A stretch of 64,000 nucleotides of DNA from Siphonodentalium dalli (GCA_032622095.1 CP136064.1:7187512-7251511); one strand, 5' to 3'; counted from the first letter of the stretch, positions 9,251 through 21,703 are shown. Numbers and translations are program-made. Notes: generated by a model not told the origin, from the sequence alone.

Positions 9251-11494
9251 TCACGAAGGATGAGAATTAGCTAAGAATGTATTCCTTCTACTCAGGTATC
9301 TCACGAAGGATGAGAATTAGCTAAGAATGTATTCCTTCTACTCAGGTATCTCACGAAGGATGAGAATTAGCTAAGAATGTATTCCTTCTACTCAGGTATC
9401 TCACGAAGGATGAGAATTAGCTAAGAATGTATTCCTTCTACTCAGGTATCTCAACCATAGAATGTATTCCTTCTACTCAGGTATCTCAACCATAGAATGT
9501 ATTCCTTCTACTCAGGTATCTCAACCATAGAATGTATTCCTTCTACTCAGGTATCTCAACCATAGAATGTATTCCTTCTACTCAGGTATCTCAACCATAG
9601 AATGTATTCCTTCTACTCAGGTATCTCAACCATAGAATGTATTCCTTCTACTCAGGTATCTCAACCATAGAATGTATTCCTTCTACTCAGGTATCTCACG
9701 AAGGATGAGAATTAGCTAAGAATGTATTCCTTCTACTCAGGTATCTCACGAAGGATGAGAATTAGCTAAGAATGTATTCCTTCTACTCAGGTATCTCACG
9801 AAGGATGAGAATTAGCTAAGAATGTATTCCTTCTACTCAGGTATCTCACGAAGGATGAGAATTAGCTAAGAATGTATTCCTTCTACTCAGGTATCTCAAC
9901 CATAGAATGTATTCCTTCTACTCAGGTATCTCAACCATAGAATGTATTCCTTCTACTCAGGTATCTCAACCATAGAATGTATTCCTTCTACTCAGGTATC
10001 TCACGAAGGATGAGAATTAGCTAAGAATGTATTCCTTCTACTCAGGTATCTCACGAAGGATGAGAATTAGCTAAGAATGTATTCCTTCTACTCAGGTATC
10101 TCACGAAGGATGAGAATTAGCTAAGAATGTATTCCTTCTACTCAGGTATCTCACGAAGGATAAGAATTAGCTAAGAATGTATTCCTTCTACTCAGGTATC
10201 TCAACCATAGAATGTATTCCTTCTACTCAGGTATCTCAACCATAGAATGTATTCCTTCTACTCAGGTATCTCAACCATAGAATGTATTCCTTCTACTCAG
10301 GTATCTCACGAAGGATGAGAATTAGCTAAGAATGTATTCCTTCTACTCAGGTATCTCACGAAGGATGAGAATTAGCTAAGAATGTATTCCTTCTACTCAG
10401 GTATCTCAACCATAGAATGTATTCCTTCTACTCAGGTATCTCAACCATAGAATGTATTCCTTCTACTCAGGTATCTCAACCATAGAATGTATTCCTTCTA
10501 CTCAGGTATCTCACGAAGGATGAGAATTAGCTAAGAATGTATTCCTTCTACTCAGGTATCTCACGAAGGATGAGAATTAGCTAAGAATGTATTCCTTCTA
10601 CTCAGGTATCTCACGAAGGATGAGAATTAGCTAAGAATGTATTCCTTCTACTCAGGTATCTCAACCATAGAATGTATTCCTTCTACTCAGGTATCTCAAC
10701 CATAGAATGTATTCCTTCTACTCAGGTATCTCAACCATAGAATGTATTCCTTCTACTCAGGTATCTCACGAAGGATGAGAATTAGCTAAGAATGTATTCC
10801 TTCTACTCAGGTATCTCACGAAGGATGAGAATTAGCTAAGAATGTATTCCTTCTACTCAGGTATCTCACGAAGGATGAGAATTAGCTAAGAATGTATTCC
10901 TTCTACTCAGGTATCTCACGAAGGATGAGAATTAGCTAAGAATGTATTCCTTCTACTCAGGTATCTCACGAAGGATGAGAATTAGCTAAGAATGTATTCC
11001 TTCTACTCAGGTATCTCACGAAGGATGAGAATTAGCTAAGAATGTATTCCTTCTACTCAGGTATCTCAACCATAGAATGTATTCCTTCTACTCAGGTATC
11101 TCAACCATAGAATGTATTCCTTCTACTCAGGTATCTCAACCATAGAATGTATTCCTTCTACTCAGGTATCTCACGAAGGATGAGAATTAGCTAAGAATGT
11201 ATTCCTTCTACTCAGGTATCTCAACCATAGAATGTATTCATTCTACTCAGGTATCTCCTCACGAAGGATGAGAATTAGGTAAGAATGTATTCCTTCTACT
11301 CAGGTATCTCCTCACGAAGGATCAGAATTAGCTAAGAATGTATTCCTTCTACTCAGGTATCTCAACCATAGAATGTATTCATTCTACTCAGGTATCTCCT
11401 CACGAAGGATCAGAATTAGCTAAGAATGTATTCCTTCTACTCAGGTATCTCAACCATAGAATGTATTCCTTCTACTCAGGTATCTCAACCATAG
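9251..11494. repeat. Composite minisatellite of two interspersed units (50 bp and 35 bp)
   Basis: Unit A (50 bp) reads CTCACGAAGGATGAGAATTA then GCTAAGAATGTATTCC and TTCTACTCAGGTAT. Unit B (35 bp) reads CTCAACCATAG then AATGTATTCC and the same TTCTACTCAGGTAT. Reading left to right the runs are A4 B7 A4 B3 A4 B3 A2 B3 A3 B3 A6 B3 A1 B1, then 53-bp A variants (CTCCTCACG): A'2 B1 A'1 B2. Units are nearly identical, so the array is recent. Confidence 0.95.
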
Positions 11495-11744
11495 TACTGA
11501 CATACTACAAAACAATATTAAATGGATTTCTTTTATCAAAGAAACGCTCCGCGAAGTAAATATGGAAAGTGCGTGGCAGAATCAGTCACCATTAAAAGCA
11601 CGGCCGATATAAAAGCGAAATTGCCTCTTCGGCAATCTAAACATGTCTATATCAAGCCGTGCCATATTTTATCGAAACATAAAGGATTCTGTCAGATTGA
11701 GCCAATACTTAGTCTATATGCCCTCTTAGTCTGGCTGTCGGGCT

Positions 11745-13885
11745 GAAAATATAAGGTCTACCAGGAAAAAATTCTTAACAAGCTAAATTTGGTATCGTTG
11801 GAAAGAGGAGATCTTCATGTATAACATATCCAAAATCCGCTAAAATCCGCTTTGGGGAAAATATTCTACAGCGCCCTGAATAGGGGTGGGTTCTAACGTA
11901 AATTATGAAGGTAAGTATACGATATGTTATGGCATAGGGATTTCGTAGTTGTACAACTATGTGTGAAATTGGAGCAACGGAGCGAATAGAGTGACACGGA
12001 CAGAAAATAATACAATCGCGGCCATTAAATGGCTGTCAAAATGGCCGCAACTCCAAAACATACCACGACGAAGGCAACATATTAAATAACCATATAGGAG
12101 TGAACATACGTATTATTAATGTACATTCATGTTGTTTAGTATCTTTAAAGGTACACAGATCATTAAAATATCCATGTGCATGATGTATTGGTCATTTGAA
12201 CGCAAGTCAAACCCAATGGTTAAATTTCTGTTTTTTAGATTATCCAACTCCAACTGTCCGGACAAAATATAATAATTTTGATCATGCAACACACAAAGTA
12301 ATGTTTCGACATGCATTGTATGGTAGTTTCATTGGACATTGTGATTAATTATTGAATGTAACACATACACCGAAGTGCACACCCTTGTGGTATAAAGACT
12401 AGTTAGATTTATAGAATTTGCTGCACTCCGTGATACTATGCCATACACATATGTCCCAATGCTTATCACACTGCAAAGAAACATCAATATCTTCAATAGA
12501 TCAGCGCCACATCCCACGAGATCAAAGAGATGGTACATCTTACAGATTATTTAAGACTAATTTTCACGCGGCTACCAAACCGGTTTATTATTGGAACATT
12601 TTGTTCAAATTATTTCAGTCCCCACTTTACAACTGGGATATACTACCACACAATGCACAATATTAATTTTCAGTATCGTTTTGTTTTAAAATATCTTACC
12701 AGTACCACCCACGTAATTGTGCTAAATAGCAAGGGTTCATCGTTTAAAGCTGTTATTTCAGCGTTGAACATTCGCTAAATGTTGCTATTTGTGGTTTTGT
12801 GTACAGCAACTATATGTAACTTTAGGGATAAGGGGCAAACGCGGTGATGCGGTTGCAGAAATCGTAGTAATTTTCGCATATATGTGGCTTCGGTGAATAT
12901 AACGAAATATAATTTCCAGATATAAACACAGTCTCAGCCACAGAATATGTAAATATATTGGTCAAGTTTAGAATTTATTGAAGATAGGCTTTGTACTCCT
13001 CTGTGTTTTTTATAAATTGTGTTCATAATATACCACCATGCATTCTTGTGATCAAAGCGAAATATTCGTGTTTTGTCACCTGATTGGAGGTAACTATGAT
13101 TACTATTTTGAGATAGAGACAATGGAATCTTCACATTTTACCCAAAACTGTATGCATATATCTTATATTGTTCCATAGCAGTGCATTTTGAAAGGGTTAA
13201 TTTTGTAGATATCAAAATAAATGATGATCGGTCACATTCACGAGACTACTCTGACGACATATATTTCTGCTTCTAGAAAACATCACAGAATCAATACATC
13301 CATATCAAATCGCATTTAACTGTTTAATTACACATATAATCACACGATTCAACATAAAAAGTACAAATAAAACTGCGTTATTGTTCCGTTTATGTGTGCC
13401 CAAAAGTCCAGATTTAACCGTTGCATGAGACCCTGCTTTCGATTGCTCTCTCGTGAGATTCATTAGGGAGAATTCTTACATCTCTGATCAAACGTTTCTC
13501 TTATACTCTGCAATGAATATCCTCAAATAATTCGAACGTTTGTTCTATCTTATAGGACTAGCAATTACATGTTTCACCAAGTGTAAATTTCATTCACTTT
13601 TCTCCATTTTGGCGTCCGTTTTGGGAAAGACATTCTACAAATATGGTTTGCGGCTAAACATTGTTTGTCAATATTTAATTTTATTGCCAATTTGGCATTA
13701 ATTGTTGCATCTACCGCAGAAATTCAACAATTTCAGATATTAACAACATATTGGGCGACCATCTTGAATAGAGAATTTTCCCCAAAGCGGATTTCAGCGG
13801 ATTTTGGATATGTTATTCCTCAGATTCTGCCCGACAAAATTACACCAAAAACAGCTTGTTAATAATTTGTTCTAGGTCCAATGCT
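11745..13885. repeat. Long inverted repeat (arms about 120-135 bp), possible old transposon ends
   Basis: The left arm (about 11745-11880) and right arm (about 13767-13885) match in inverted orientation. Both contain TTAACAAGCT, then ATATCCAAAATCCGCT and AAATCCGCTTTGGGGAAAAT. The 1.9 kb between them has only short frames and no recognisable transposase. Target duplications could not be defined. Confidence 0.6.
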
Positions 13886-14680
13886 TAAACGACCAGACTA
13901 TCTCATCCGGCTACTTATTTACTGAAATTTAGAACAGCCAGAAGTTATGACCTACGAGGAATCTATACCCCGGAGTATTACTGGGAAAATCCTAACAAAA
14001 ATAAATTCTACTGATTGTTGTCACTGCTAAATAGTCCAGGCACATTAGACGTGGAACGGGAAAATTAAGGAAATAAATCGGGGAAAACTGATTTGTTTAT
14101 ATTATTTAGGTCATAACATTGCGGACGCGTTACGAAAAGTCACCTGAAATCCCAGTTGAGCTTTCTGAGTTACACTTACTTTCAATACAAAAAACAAACT
14201 TTTTAATTTTTCACAATCATGGAAATAATTGGATGCTGTAACAATTTTTCAGCCGAAACATATACAAAAGGCACTCAATATTGTTCAGTACACAATTCTC
14301 AAACCAGCGGTACCAATTTAAATGAATGAATTTCGCAGATATGGATATGAAATAACATAATGACCCCGAAACATTGCAGATTTTTTTTCAGACAAACTGT
14401 CGTATTCGATGTTGGATTTCTCGGGCTTCTCGAGCAATTTGTTTTAAAAACTGCACAAATATCATTCCTACACCTAAACAGGTTCTCATCGATAGTGACA
14501 TTTTCCTCTTCTATACTAGTCCAAGCGCTTGGTGTAGAAAACACCACAATTGTGAAAAAGGTGACAAAAGCATGAAACTGTGCACATGTATTCCTTATAC
14601 GCTACTGCTGATATACATATGTGGCGACATTAGCGACAGGTCCTTACTGGATGCTAGGCAACTACCCGATATCGAATACA
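13886..14680. other. No gene seen
   Basis: AT-rich sequence with overlapping short frames on both strands and no domain or splice-supported exon. No repeat structure noticed. Confidence 0.5.
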
Positions 14681-15710
14681 TGCTCACATGACTGATATTA
14701 TGTGAGTTTTAACAGACTAAACTACGTCGAGTAACCAGGGTTCGCGCTGCCACTTGCCAAATTTGCCAATGGCAAAAATAATTCACATTTGGCAAATAAT
14801 ATTTTCATTTGGCAAAAGTTTTGGCAAGTCACTTTTTAATTCCTCAAGAAAGTTGAAAAATATAGGTCATTCAATACCATTCATTACTGGAAACTCTCAT
14901 AATCATATTAGTGGTGTTTTATAAGGTCCAGGAAAAGTTAACACCTTTATAAATATGCAGTTAATCTCATAGCATTAGTATCGATGGGTAAAGGGACTAC
15001 CCATATTTAATGCGGTGGTGGTGTTTACATAGCTAATCCTCTTGCAATGTGCCCTTTTGACGTAGCAACCATTCTACAATGTTATTGTTCGGTGATTGTT
15101 TATTGTGTGATAAACCACAAAATAAGACTCGATGTTATACTATCAGGGACAGCATTTGGCAAATTCTAAAAGAATTTGGCAAAAAATATTTTCATTTGGC
15201 AAATTAATTGGCAAAAGCCCTGAAAGTAAATTTTGGTCCAGCGCGGACCCTGCGAGTAACATTTTATGGTGAAAACAATTATAAGTTGTAGTTAGTGTTG
15301 ACTTGACTGACAAATTACCATTTTACTTCTTTCAAGGGGTTGCTAGTTGCCCATAATCTATAAATGCACATATGACTGATATTATGATAGTTTTAACAAC
15401 GTAAACTACTCCAAGTGGCATTTTTATGGTGAAAACAATAATACTTGTTATTGCTAGTGTGAATCTGATAGGACCATATATTTCTTATTTACGCAATTGG
15501 TTACTGTTGCTAGTGTCATACCCGAAATACAAAAAATGCACATATGACTTATATTATGGTAGTTTTAACAAACGAAACTCCGTCATGTAGCATTTTTATT
15601 GTGAAAACAATTATCATAGTGTTAGTGTGAGTCTAACCAGAATGTGGCACAAATTTATATTTCATCTGGGTACAATTATCTATTATGCTCCATTGTCAGT
15701 TCCGACACTC
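14681..15710. repeat. Three diverged tandem copies of about 175 bp
   Basis: Each copy starts with a TGCACATATGACTGATATTA-like word, then GTTTTAACA..AAACTAC and TTTTATGGTGAAAACAAT. Copies begin near 14681 (split by a hAT MITE), 15365 and 15538. The uninterrupted copies give an approximate empty site for the MITE. Confidence 0.75.
14736..15252. mobile_element. 517-bp hAT-type MITE with perfect 8-bp target duplication
   Basis: The ends are CAGGGTTCGCGCTG and, inverted, CAGGGTCCGCGCTG (13 of 14 match). CGAGTAAC lies directly outside both ends (14728-14735 and 15253-15260). CAGGG termini with an 8-bp duplication are the hallmark of hAT transposons. Several ATTTGGCAAA-type words lie just inside each end (subterminal repeats). 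There is no transposase, so it is non-autonomous. Confidence 0.9.
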
Positions 15711-16340
15711 AGAACAGAGACCAGAATTGAGGAGTTTTTGCACTAATTGGAAATTCAGCGTGAGAGTTGAACAGTTGTTGCTTATATTTAATATGAAGTA
15801 TGACCACGATAGTTATATGAGTCAATGACACACACAGATAGATGTATACGTCATGGACCCACTCTATTATATATATGTAGAACATGTGGCCAGCCCCCAG
15901 CATGTTATCCGTAGCCAACACTAGTTAGGTAAGGACCCAGACACATATGCGTAGTCATAGGACCCATATCCCTACGCATGGCATATGGAGGTAGGATGTG
16001 TATAGGCCATGAACCAGGCCGCTACATATAAGCCATAATATCGGGCCCTTATATATATTGGCCTTGGATCCAGGCATCTACATACAAGGCATATAACCAC
16101 GATGTCAAACGGGTTACATCTGATCACCAAGAACAGATGCCGCAATGTTGCGACGACATGTTATAGAAATACAATAGTATACTCCATGGTGATGGACCCA
16201 GCCCATTATGCATGTTGCATGATATCTAAGCTGCATTGTCAGGGACCACGACAATGTAACATGGTGCAATACCCACGTGTCCGTGATATAAATTAAATGG
16301 CCAGAAACAGATGGTATGTGTTCAATGATGGCTATGTCCC
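15711..16340. other. No gene seen
   Basis: Short frames only. Words such as CATATGCGTAG and ATAGGACCCATA occur several times between 15930 and 16080, suggesting a degraded simple repeat. Confidence 0.45.
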
Positions 16341-16425
16341 TCGCAACCCTCACACCTTGGGTAACAACACCATCGCAACCCTCACCTCACACCTTGGGTA
16401 ACAACCCTCACACCTTGGGTAACAC
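16341..16425. repeat. Short tandem repeat, about 22-bp unit
   Basis: The word CACACCTTGGGTAACAAC occurs three to four times in a row with small length changes. A degenerate CACACCTGTAAGTAAGAAT near 16560 may be a further copy. Confidence 0.75.
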
Positions 16426-16684
16426 ACGCGGTAACTTTACTGTCATATCCACACTAATAACAACTATTTTCAATATAAAAATGTTAAATGACATAGTTTA
16501 CCATAATATCAGACAGATGTGCATTTTTCGATTCCTGGTATGTCCCTAGCAACCATTACCACACCTGTAAGTAAGAATTAAGATAATTTTTCAGTCAGAT
16601 CCACACTAACACCAACATATATTGTTATTTTCACTTTTAAAATGATATATGACGTAGTTCAGTCTGTTAAAACTGCGAAGTGAT

Positions 16685-18780
16685 GCCTCGCCTAATATTG
16701 ATCTCGCTGAGCCTCACATGACACCATATCCGACCACAAAGTCAGCGGACGAAATCCACAAATAACATGTAATTAATCGTCGCTGTAATTTAATTTCCAT
16801 TGGGCTGGTTTTCGTCTGGAATTTCCACAACAATCGAATGTCAAGGTTGATTTCACCGGTCACCAGAAGAGCGAAATAACAGCGGAGTTTATGAATAAAC
16901 AATCTTTGGAAGAAAACAAGTATAGTTAACTGAACTATAATCAATATGGATTAACAATAGCATTAATTAAAGGTCAGTCCATGTGTTGTTTATGTAATGT
17001 TAATGCTGCCAATGCTGCAGGATACGAAAACAGCAAATTTCCGCTGTTCGTTTTTGTCAGTTGGTAACAACACTAAACAAACTAAATTGTTCATTGTGAT
17101 CAACATTCAGTTGTTGTTGATTGTTGATTGTTATCTTTAATGCTGCCAATGCTGCAGGTTCTGAAAACAGGCATGGTGCCAGCAACTTTCCGCTGTACGA
17201 TTTGGTTAAGAGTTTGATTTAAAACACTGGATCTGGAATTAAATGGTCCAAAAAGTTCATTGAGATAAAGATCTTCAAAATCATCAGCAATTTCCATTCC
17301 ATGTGTAGCTGTATATTGTGGTGGAAATTCGAATAGCACTGGTTGCGGGCAGTACATGGTTTGGTTGATCTGGTAAACTTGAAGACAGTGAAGTTGAAGA
17401 TGAACTCGGCAAGGCCAATGATGCTGGAAATTGGGTGTCCTTCGTCGTCTCATTAGCGAGGGCATATCCCATCATTCGCTGTTCCGAGTTTGTAACACGT
17501 TGGTACACGGCTAATGACGAAACCGACTTATGGCCAGTAACCGACATGATCTGGCTGGCGCCGACGTCGTTCGCAGAAAGAATACTTGCGCCTGTTGATC
17601 GAATACAATGATTCGTGTTTATCTGGTTAAAATTTTCCTTTTCGCTCAGGGTCGTCATTAACGTTCCCAAGGTCTTCTCCCCAATTGGGACTGTTACAAT
17701 ACCATACTTCAGTTTTGAATTTCTCGTTTGGGGGTTGCCATAAGCTCTGACATTCAGTGTGGAGTTTTGACAGATATTTTGAATAACTTGCCACTGGACA
17801 GAATGGATTGCCTTTAACCTCCGGCATAATGTCACCGATAAGATCACGGTACCCAATTCGTCGGTTTTTCATAAGCTCATATTAACGTTTGATCACGTAT
17901 CGCGCACCTGGTGCAGGGTCGGATTGGATGCTGAATGTTGTCTGTGTCATGTGTTTCATATTCTCCCTACCCCAACGGCAGAAATATAAGTCAAATTGGA
18001 CTTTGTTCTGGGGTCCACTTGGAGTGTCTGAAGACATATATATTGAATCGTACAACCATTTTCTGTCTTCGGCAGTTATCATGGAATAGAGTTATGTCGA
18101 ATTGGCCTTGCACCTTCCGTCGTCAGGTTTTCTTGCATCAACATAGAAATGTTCCAGGGCCTCAGAGAGTGCAACTTTGTCAAATTGTTCAAAGTCAATG
18201 TTCATGTTGTTTTCCTTCGTATATTCACCAAATATCCCAGCTACTCTATTGTTGGCTTTAATAGTATTATCAGCATTGACCATCTTCCTTTTCTCCGCTA
18301 TTTCTTCGCTTGAAGAAGAACCGAAACGTTTCATAATTGCAATTGGTTTCTCAAATGAAAACAAGCAGACGTAAGTTTACGTTCTAAGGGAAGCGATTCT
18401 ATCTAGCGCTAGTTTTGAATTACCGTATTATCGATCGATACGATTGAGCTGTTTTAATGTTGCATTTCAGCGATCGGATGATGATCTCGAACGAACTAAG
18501 TTTCTAAATTAATGACAATTATTAAATATAGACAGATTATTTATTCAAACTGTTTATTTATTTTGTGTTGAGTTTTTAATCGCATTCAACGGAATATTGG
18601 GAACTATTGCTGTTAAACCACCATATTTCCGACGAGGCGGTGGTTTTTTATTTCTGAAAAACAAGATGGCGGATAAGCACCTAATATTGATTTCATATTA
18701 GGTCACCGACCTAATATAGGTTCATATACCGTCACTATATATCGACGCTGATTGGCTAATTACAAGAGCTGATATAATAA
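16685..18780 (-). mobile_element. Crypton-type tyrosine-recombinase transposon, decayed
   Basis: It carries the recombinase pseudogene at 17100-18364 (minus strand). Its left end (GCCTAATATTGATCTCGCTG then AGCCTCACATGACACC) and right end (AAGCACCTAATATTGATTTC through GACCTAATATAGG to GAGCTGATATAATA) are both shared with two shorter elements at 57180-57811 and 60256-60887. Compared with those, the outer half of the left-end hairpin is missing here. Cryptons have no classic inverted termini and move by tyrosine recombinase; boundaries come from comparing the three copies. Confidence 0.75.
17100..18364 (-). pseudogene. Crypton-family tyrosine recombinase (DUF3504-like), broken
   Basis: Pieces in several frames line up with the recombinase of Crypton transposons, the same domain later adopted in host ZMYM and QRICH1 proteins (family knowledge). 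The start at 18364 reads MFSFEKPIAIMKRFG and reaches ALEHFYVDARKPD, the core-binding region. An in-frame stop follows, then ITAEDRKWLYDSIYM. Roughly 100 residues expected between them appear deleted. Next come LYFCRWGREN (first catalytic Arg), HCIRSTGAS (H-x-x-R box), VTGHKS and AVYQRVT (nucleophile Tyr). Frames change near 17860 and again near 17320. All visible catalytic residues are present, but the gene cannot make a full protein. Confidence 0.85.
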
Positions 18781-19375
18781 ATATATATATTATATCTCAC
18801 GTGACTTTCTCGCATTCTGATTGGCTGCATACTGCTATACTATTTTACGATAGTACCCCAGTAGGATTCCTACATGCCTACTATTCTTTTTCTATTTATA
18901 GTAACAAACTCATTTCGCGAAATCGTGTAGCTGCCTGAAGATGCGGAAAATCTTAAACTATACATTGGTACAATATCGGTGTATCATTAGATTTATTGGT
19001 GAATTACAATGATCTTACACATGTCCGATCATATCTAGCCGATGTATGTAATAGTTTGTCCGTTTAGTTGACAAGCGGCCAGTCCTAATTTTGTAATGCC
19101 AGTGGACGTTTCCTTTTCAGTTTTAATAGAAGTTAAGCAAACTAAACTCTAAAATTGCGCCAAAATGACTTTGCTAATGACGTGTTTATAGAAATAAATG
19201 CATGAATCACGAAGAGATGCTATTAGATGTAACTAATAACATAGTTATGATCCCCTGCTATCGTCAAAAGATTGCCGTACATTGAAAAATCTGGGACCGA
19301 TTTCCGAAATTTACGGTAAATAAAAGTGTGACAAAATCAGACACAGAAATTGTGTGAGAATTGGAACCAATGTTC
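18781..19375. other. No gene seen
   Basis: AT-rich flank of the Crypton element. It begins with a TATATATATTATATC stretch. No frame, exon or repeat is recognised. Confidence 0.5.
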
Positions 19376-19545
19376 GATATTATATAATAAATAATGAATG
19401 TCTTGTTGTTGATTATGCCAAAATAGCGGTCGTCGAGGAGGAATAGTCCACTCGCCGGCGGCTCGTGGACTGTTCCTCCTCTTGGACCGCTATTTTGGCA
19501 TAGTCAGCTCCAAGCCATTCATTATCTATATAATATATATAATTA
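19376..19545. repeat. Large palindrome, arms about 80 bp
   Basis: The GC-richer core 19411-19505 begins GATTATGCCAAAATAGCGG and ends CCGCTATTTTGGCATAGTC around CGCCGGCG. The match continues outward through ATAATGAATG / CATTCATTAT and TATATAATA / TATATAAT. It could form a long hairpin or cruciform. It may be a foldback element, but no target duplication is clear. Confidence 0.8.
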
Positions 19546-19604
19546 ATATTATATGACTTATATACCACTCAAGAAACATTCCTGAATGTAATAGCTTTAT
19601 TTGG

Positions 19605-19741
19605 CTTTATTATTAATACCATACAATATGATGGAAGAATTTATTGATGTACATACATGTTATGTATTGTTTGTCTTTATTAATACCATACAATATGATG
19701 GAAGAATTTATTGATGTACATACATGATATGTATTGTTTGT
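19605..19741. repeat. Two-copy 68-bp tandem duplication
   Basis: TTAATACCATACAATATGAT and the following GGAAGAATTTATTGATGTAC occur twice, 68 bp apart, with a single T/A difference near the end. Confidence 0.85.
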
Positions 19742-19785
19742 TTTGTATATATGTATATACGTTGTATCATGTTGCAAGTTCATTG

Positions 19786-19806
19786 TTCAATTCAATTCAA
19801 TTCAAT
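19786..19806. repeat. (TTCAA)n microsatellite
   Basis: Four consecutive TTCAA units. Confidence 0.9.
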
Positions 19807-19924
19807 TAATGTGCTGCGCGGGATAGCCTCAGATTATCGGCCATTTTGTGAAAATAAATAAGAATACACTCAGCTTTTATTATTGGAATAAGTCATAAAA
19901 AAGCTAAATAAGTATACGAAATGA

Positions 19925-21040
19925 ATGTAGAGGGTGTGTGCTATTGGGGGATACGGCGCTGTGATCGTTAATGAATGTAGAGTGTGTGTGTTATCGAGGG
20001 ATATGGCGCTGTGATCGTTAATGAGTGTAGAGTGTGTGTGTTATTGGGGGATATGGCGCTGTGGTCGTTAATGAATGTAGTGGGTGTGTGTTATTGGGGG
20101 ATACGGCGCTGTGGTCGTTAACGAATGTAGTGGGTGTGTATTATTGCGGGATACGGCGCTGGTCGTTAATGAATGTAGTGGGTGTGTGTTATTGGGGGAT
20201 ACGGCGCTGTGGTCGTTAATGAATGTAGTGGGTGTGTGTTATTGGGGGATACGGCGCTGTGGTCGTTAATGAATGTAGTGGGTGTGTGTTATTGGGGGAT
20301 ACGGCGCTGTGGTCGTTAATGATCGTAGTGGGTGTGTGTTATTGGGGGATACGGCAATGTGGTCGTTAATGAATGTAGTGTGTGTGTTATTGTGGGTTAC
20401 GGCGCTGTGGTCGTTAATGAATGTAGCGGGTGTGTGTTGTTGTGGGATACGGCGCTGTTGTCGTTAATGAATGTAGTGGGTGTGTGTTATTGGGGGATAC
20501 GGCGCTGTGGTCGTTAATGAATGTAGTGGGTGTGTGTTATTGGGGGATACGGCGCTGTGGTCGTTAATGATCGTAGTGGGTGTGTGTTATTGGGGGATAC
20601 GGCAATGTGGTCGTTAATGAATGTAGTGGGTGTGTGTTATTGGGGGATACGGCGCTGTGGTCGTTAATGAATGTAGTGGGTGTGTGTTATTGGGGGATAC
20701 GGCGCTGTGGTCGTTAACGAATGTAGTGGGTGTGTATTATTGCGGGATACGGCGCTGGTCGTTAATGAATGTAGTGGGTGTGTGTTATTGGGGGGTACGG
20801 CGCTGGTCGTTAATGAATGTAATGGGTGTGTGTTATTGGGGGATACCGCGCTGTGGTCGTTGGCGGCACATTACTGTAGTGGGTGTGTTATTGGGGAATA
20901 CGGCGCTGTGGTTGTTAATGAATGTAGAGGGTGTGTGTTATTGGGGGATACGGCGCTGTGGTGGTTATGTACCACAAACGACCACAGCGCCGGACACCAA
21001 TCCCCCCACAATAACACATATGCCCACTACATTCATTTCT
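19925..21040. repeat. 50-bp minisatellite, about 21 copies, with one inverted copy at the end
   Basis: The unit is GGTGTGTGTTATTGGGGGAT then ACGGCGCTGTGGTCGTTAAT and GAATGTAGTG. A multi-unit block near 20034-20340 recurs nearly unchanged near 20630-20900, showing block duplication. After about 20962 one diverged unit runs in the opposite direction (ACGACCACAGCGCC to CCCACTACATTCATT). Open frames up to 179 codons run through it and reflect repeat periodicity, not a gene. Confidence 0.95.
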
Positions 21041-21567
21041 TTAAAATTACCGAAAAGAATTTCCGTAAGTTTACGGAACAAACCGCCGGAAAATATTTGC
21101 CAGTTCTTTGTTCCTTTTAAACGTACTTCGAACCATGAAATTTACGATCATAATTTTGTTCTTAGATGATTGTATTGTAATATTACAGAACACCGTTGTG
21201 TAATATTACGGTCAATAACTCCGTAATTTTATGCCGGAACATACTGCTGCAAAAAGTTTTCCAGTGCTTTGCTCCTCTTAGTCTAAAAACAATAAATTCC
21301 CCACTAATTACTGACTGAAAAATCAAAATACAATTTCAACCTATTCTTCATGTATGTGTGAAATTTCCAACTAATTGAAGTATTTCTTACAATATGGCCA
21401 TCTCTGAAAATAAGTTGAACATGAATTTTTCGAGACTGTTGAACATTTCCCCACCCCTCCGCTCCGTCGCCACGTGTATATACATGTAGTCACGGAAACT
21501 GGACATGATCGTAGTTGTATTTGCAGGACGCTAACAAAGGTTCTGTCGCTGATGATATTCTGAGAAG
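21041..21567 (+). promoter_or_regulatory. Upstream region of the GMC gene (putative promoter and 5' UTR)
   Basis: It lies directly before the start codon. A TATATA word at about 21478-21483 sits some 85 bp upstream of the ATG. No transcription start can be read from sequence alone, and a non-coding first exon elsewhere is possible. Nothing else recognisable. Confidence 0.3.
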
Positions 21568-21703
21568 ATGATTCCGCGGTGGCTGAAATGGACCCTGGTT
21601 GTGGCGGTGTTCGCGGTCAGTTTTCGCCAAGTAATAATCAGACTGGGGCGAAGGAAGTGGAATATAGCAACACATATTAACACAACCTACGACTATATCG
21701 TCG
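21568..21703 (+). CDS. GMC gene exon 1
   Basis: It starts at ATG 21568 and encodes 45 residues plus one base (ends in phase 1). [19 protein letters not shown] is a likely signal peptide or membrane anchor with positively charged flanks. It ends at TTYDYIV, the first strand of the FAD-binding Rossmann fold. The donor is G|GTAAAT. Confidence 0.9.

Noticed and set aside
20630-21169. 179-codon open frame on the + strand
   Set aside because: It is a translation of the 50-bp minisatellite; the protein is the same short phrase repeated, and the frame also opens in overlapping phases.
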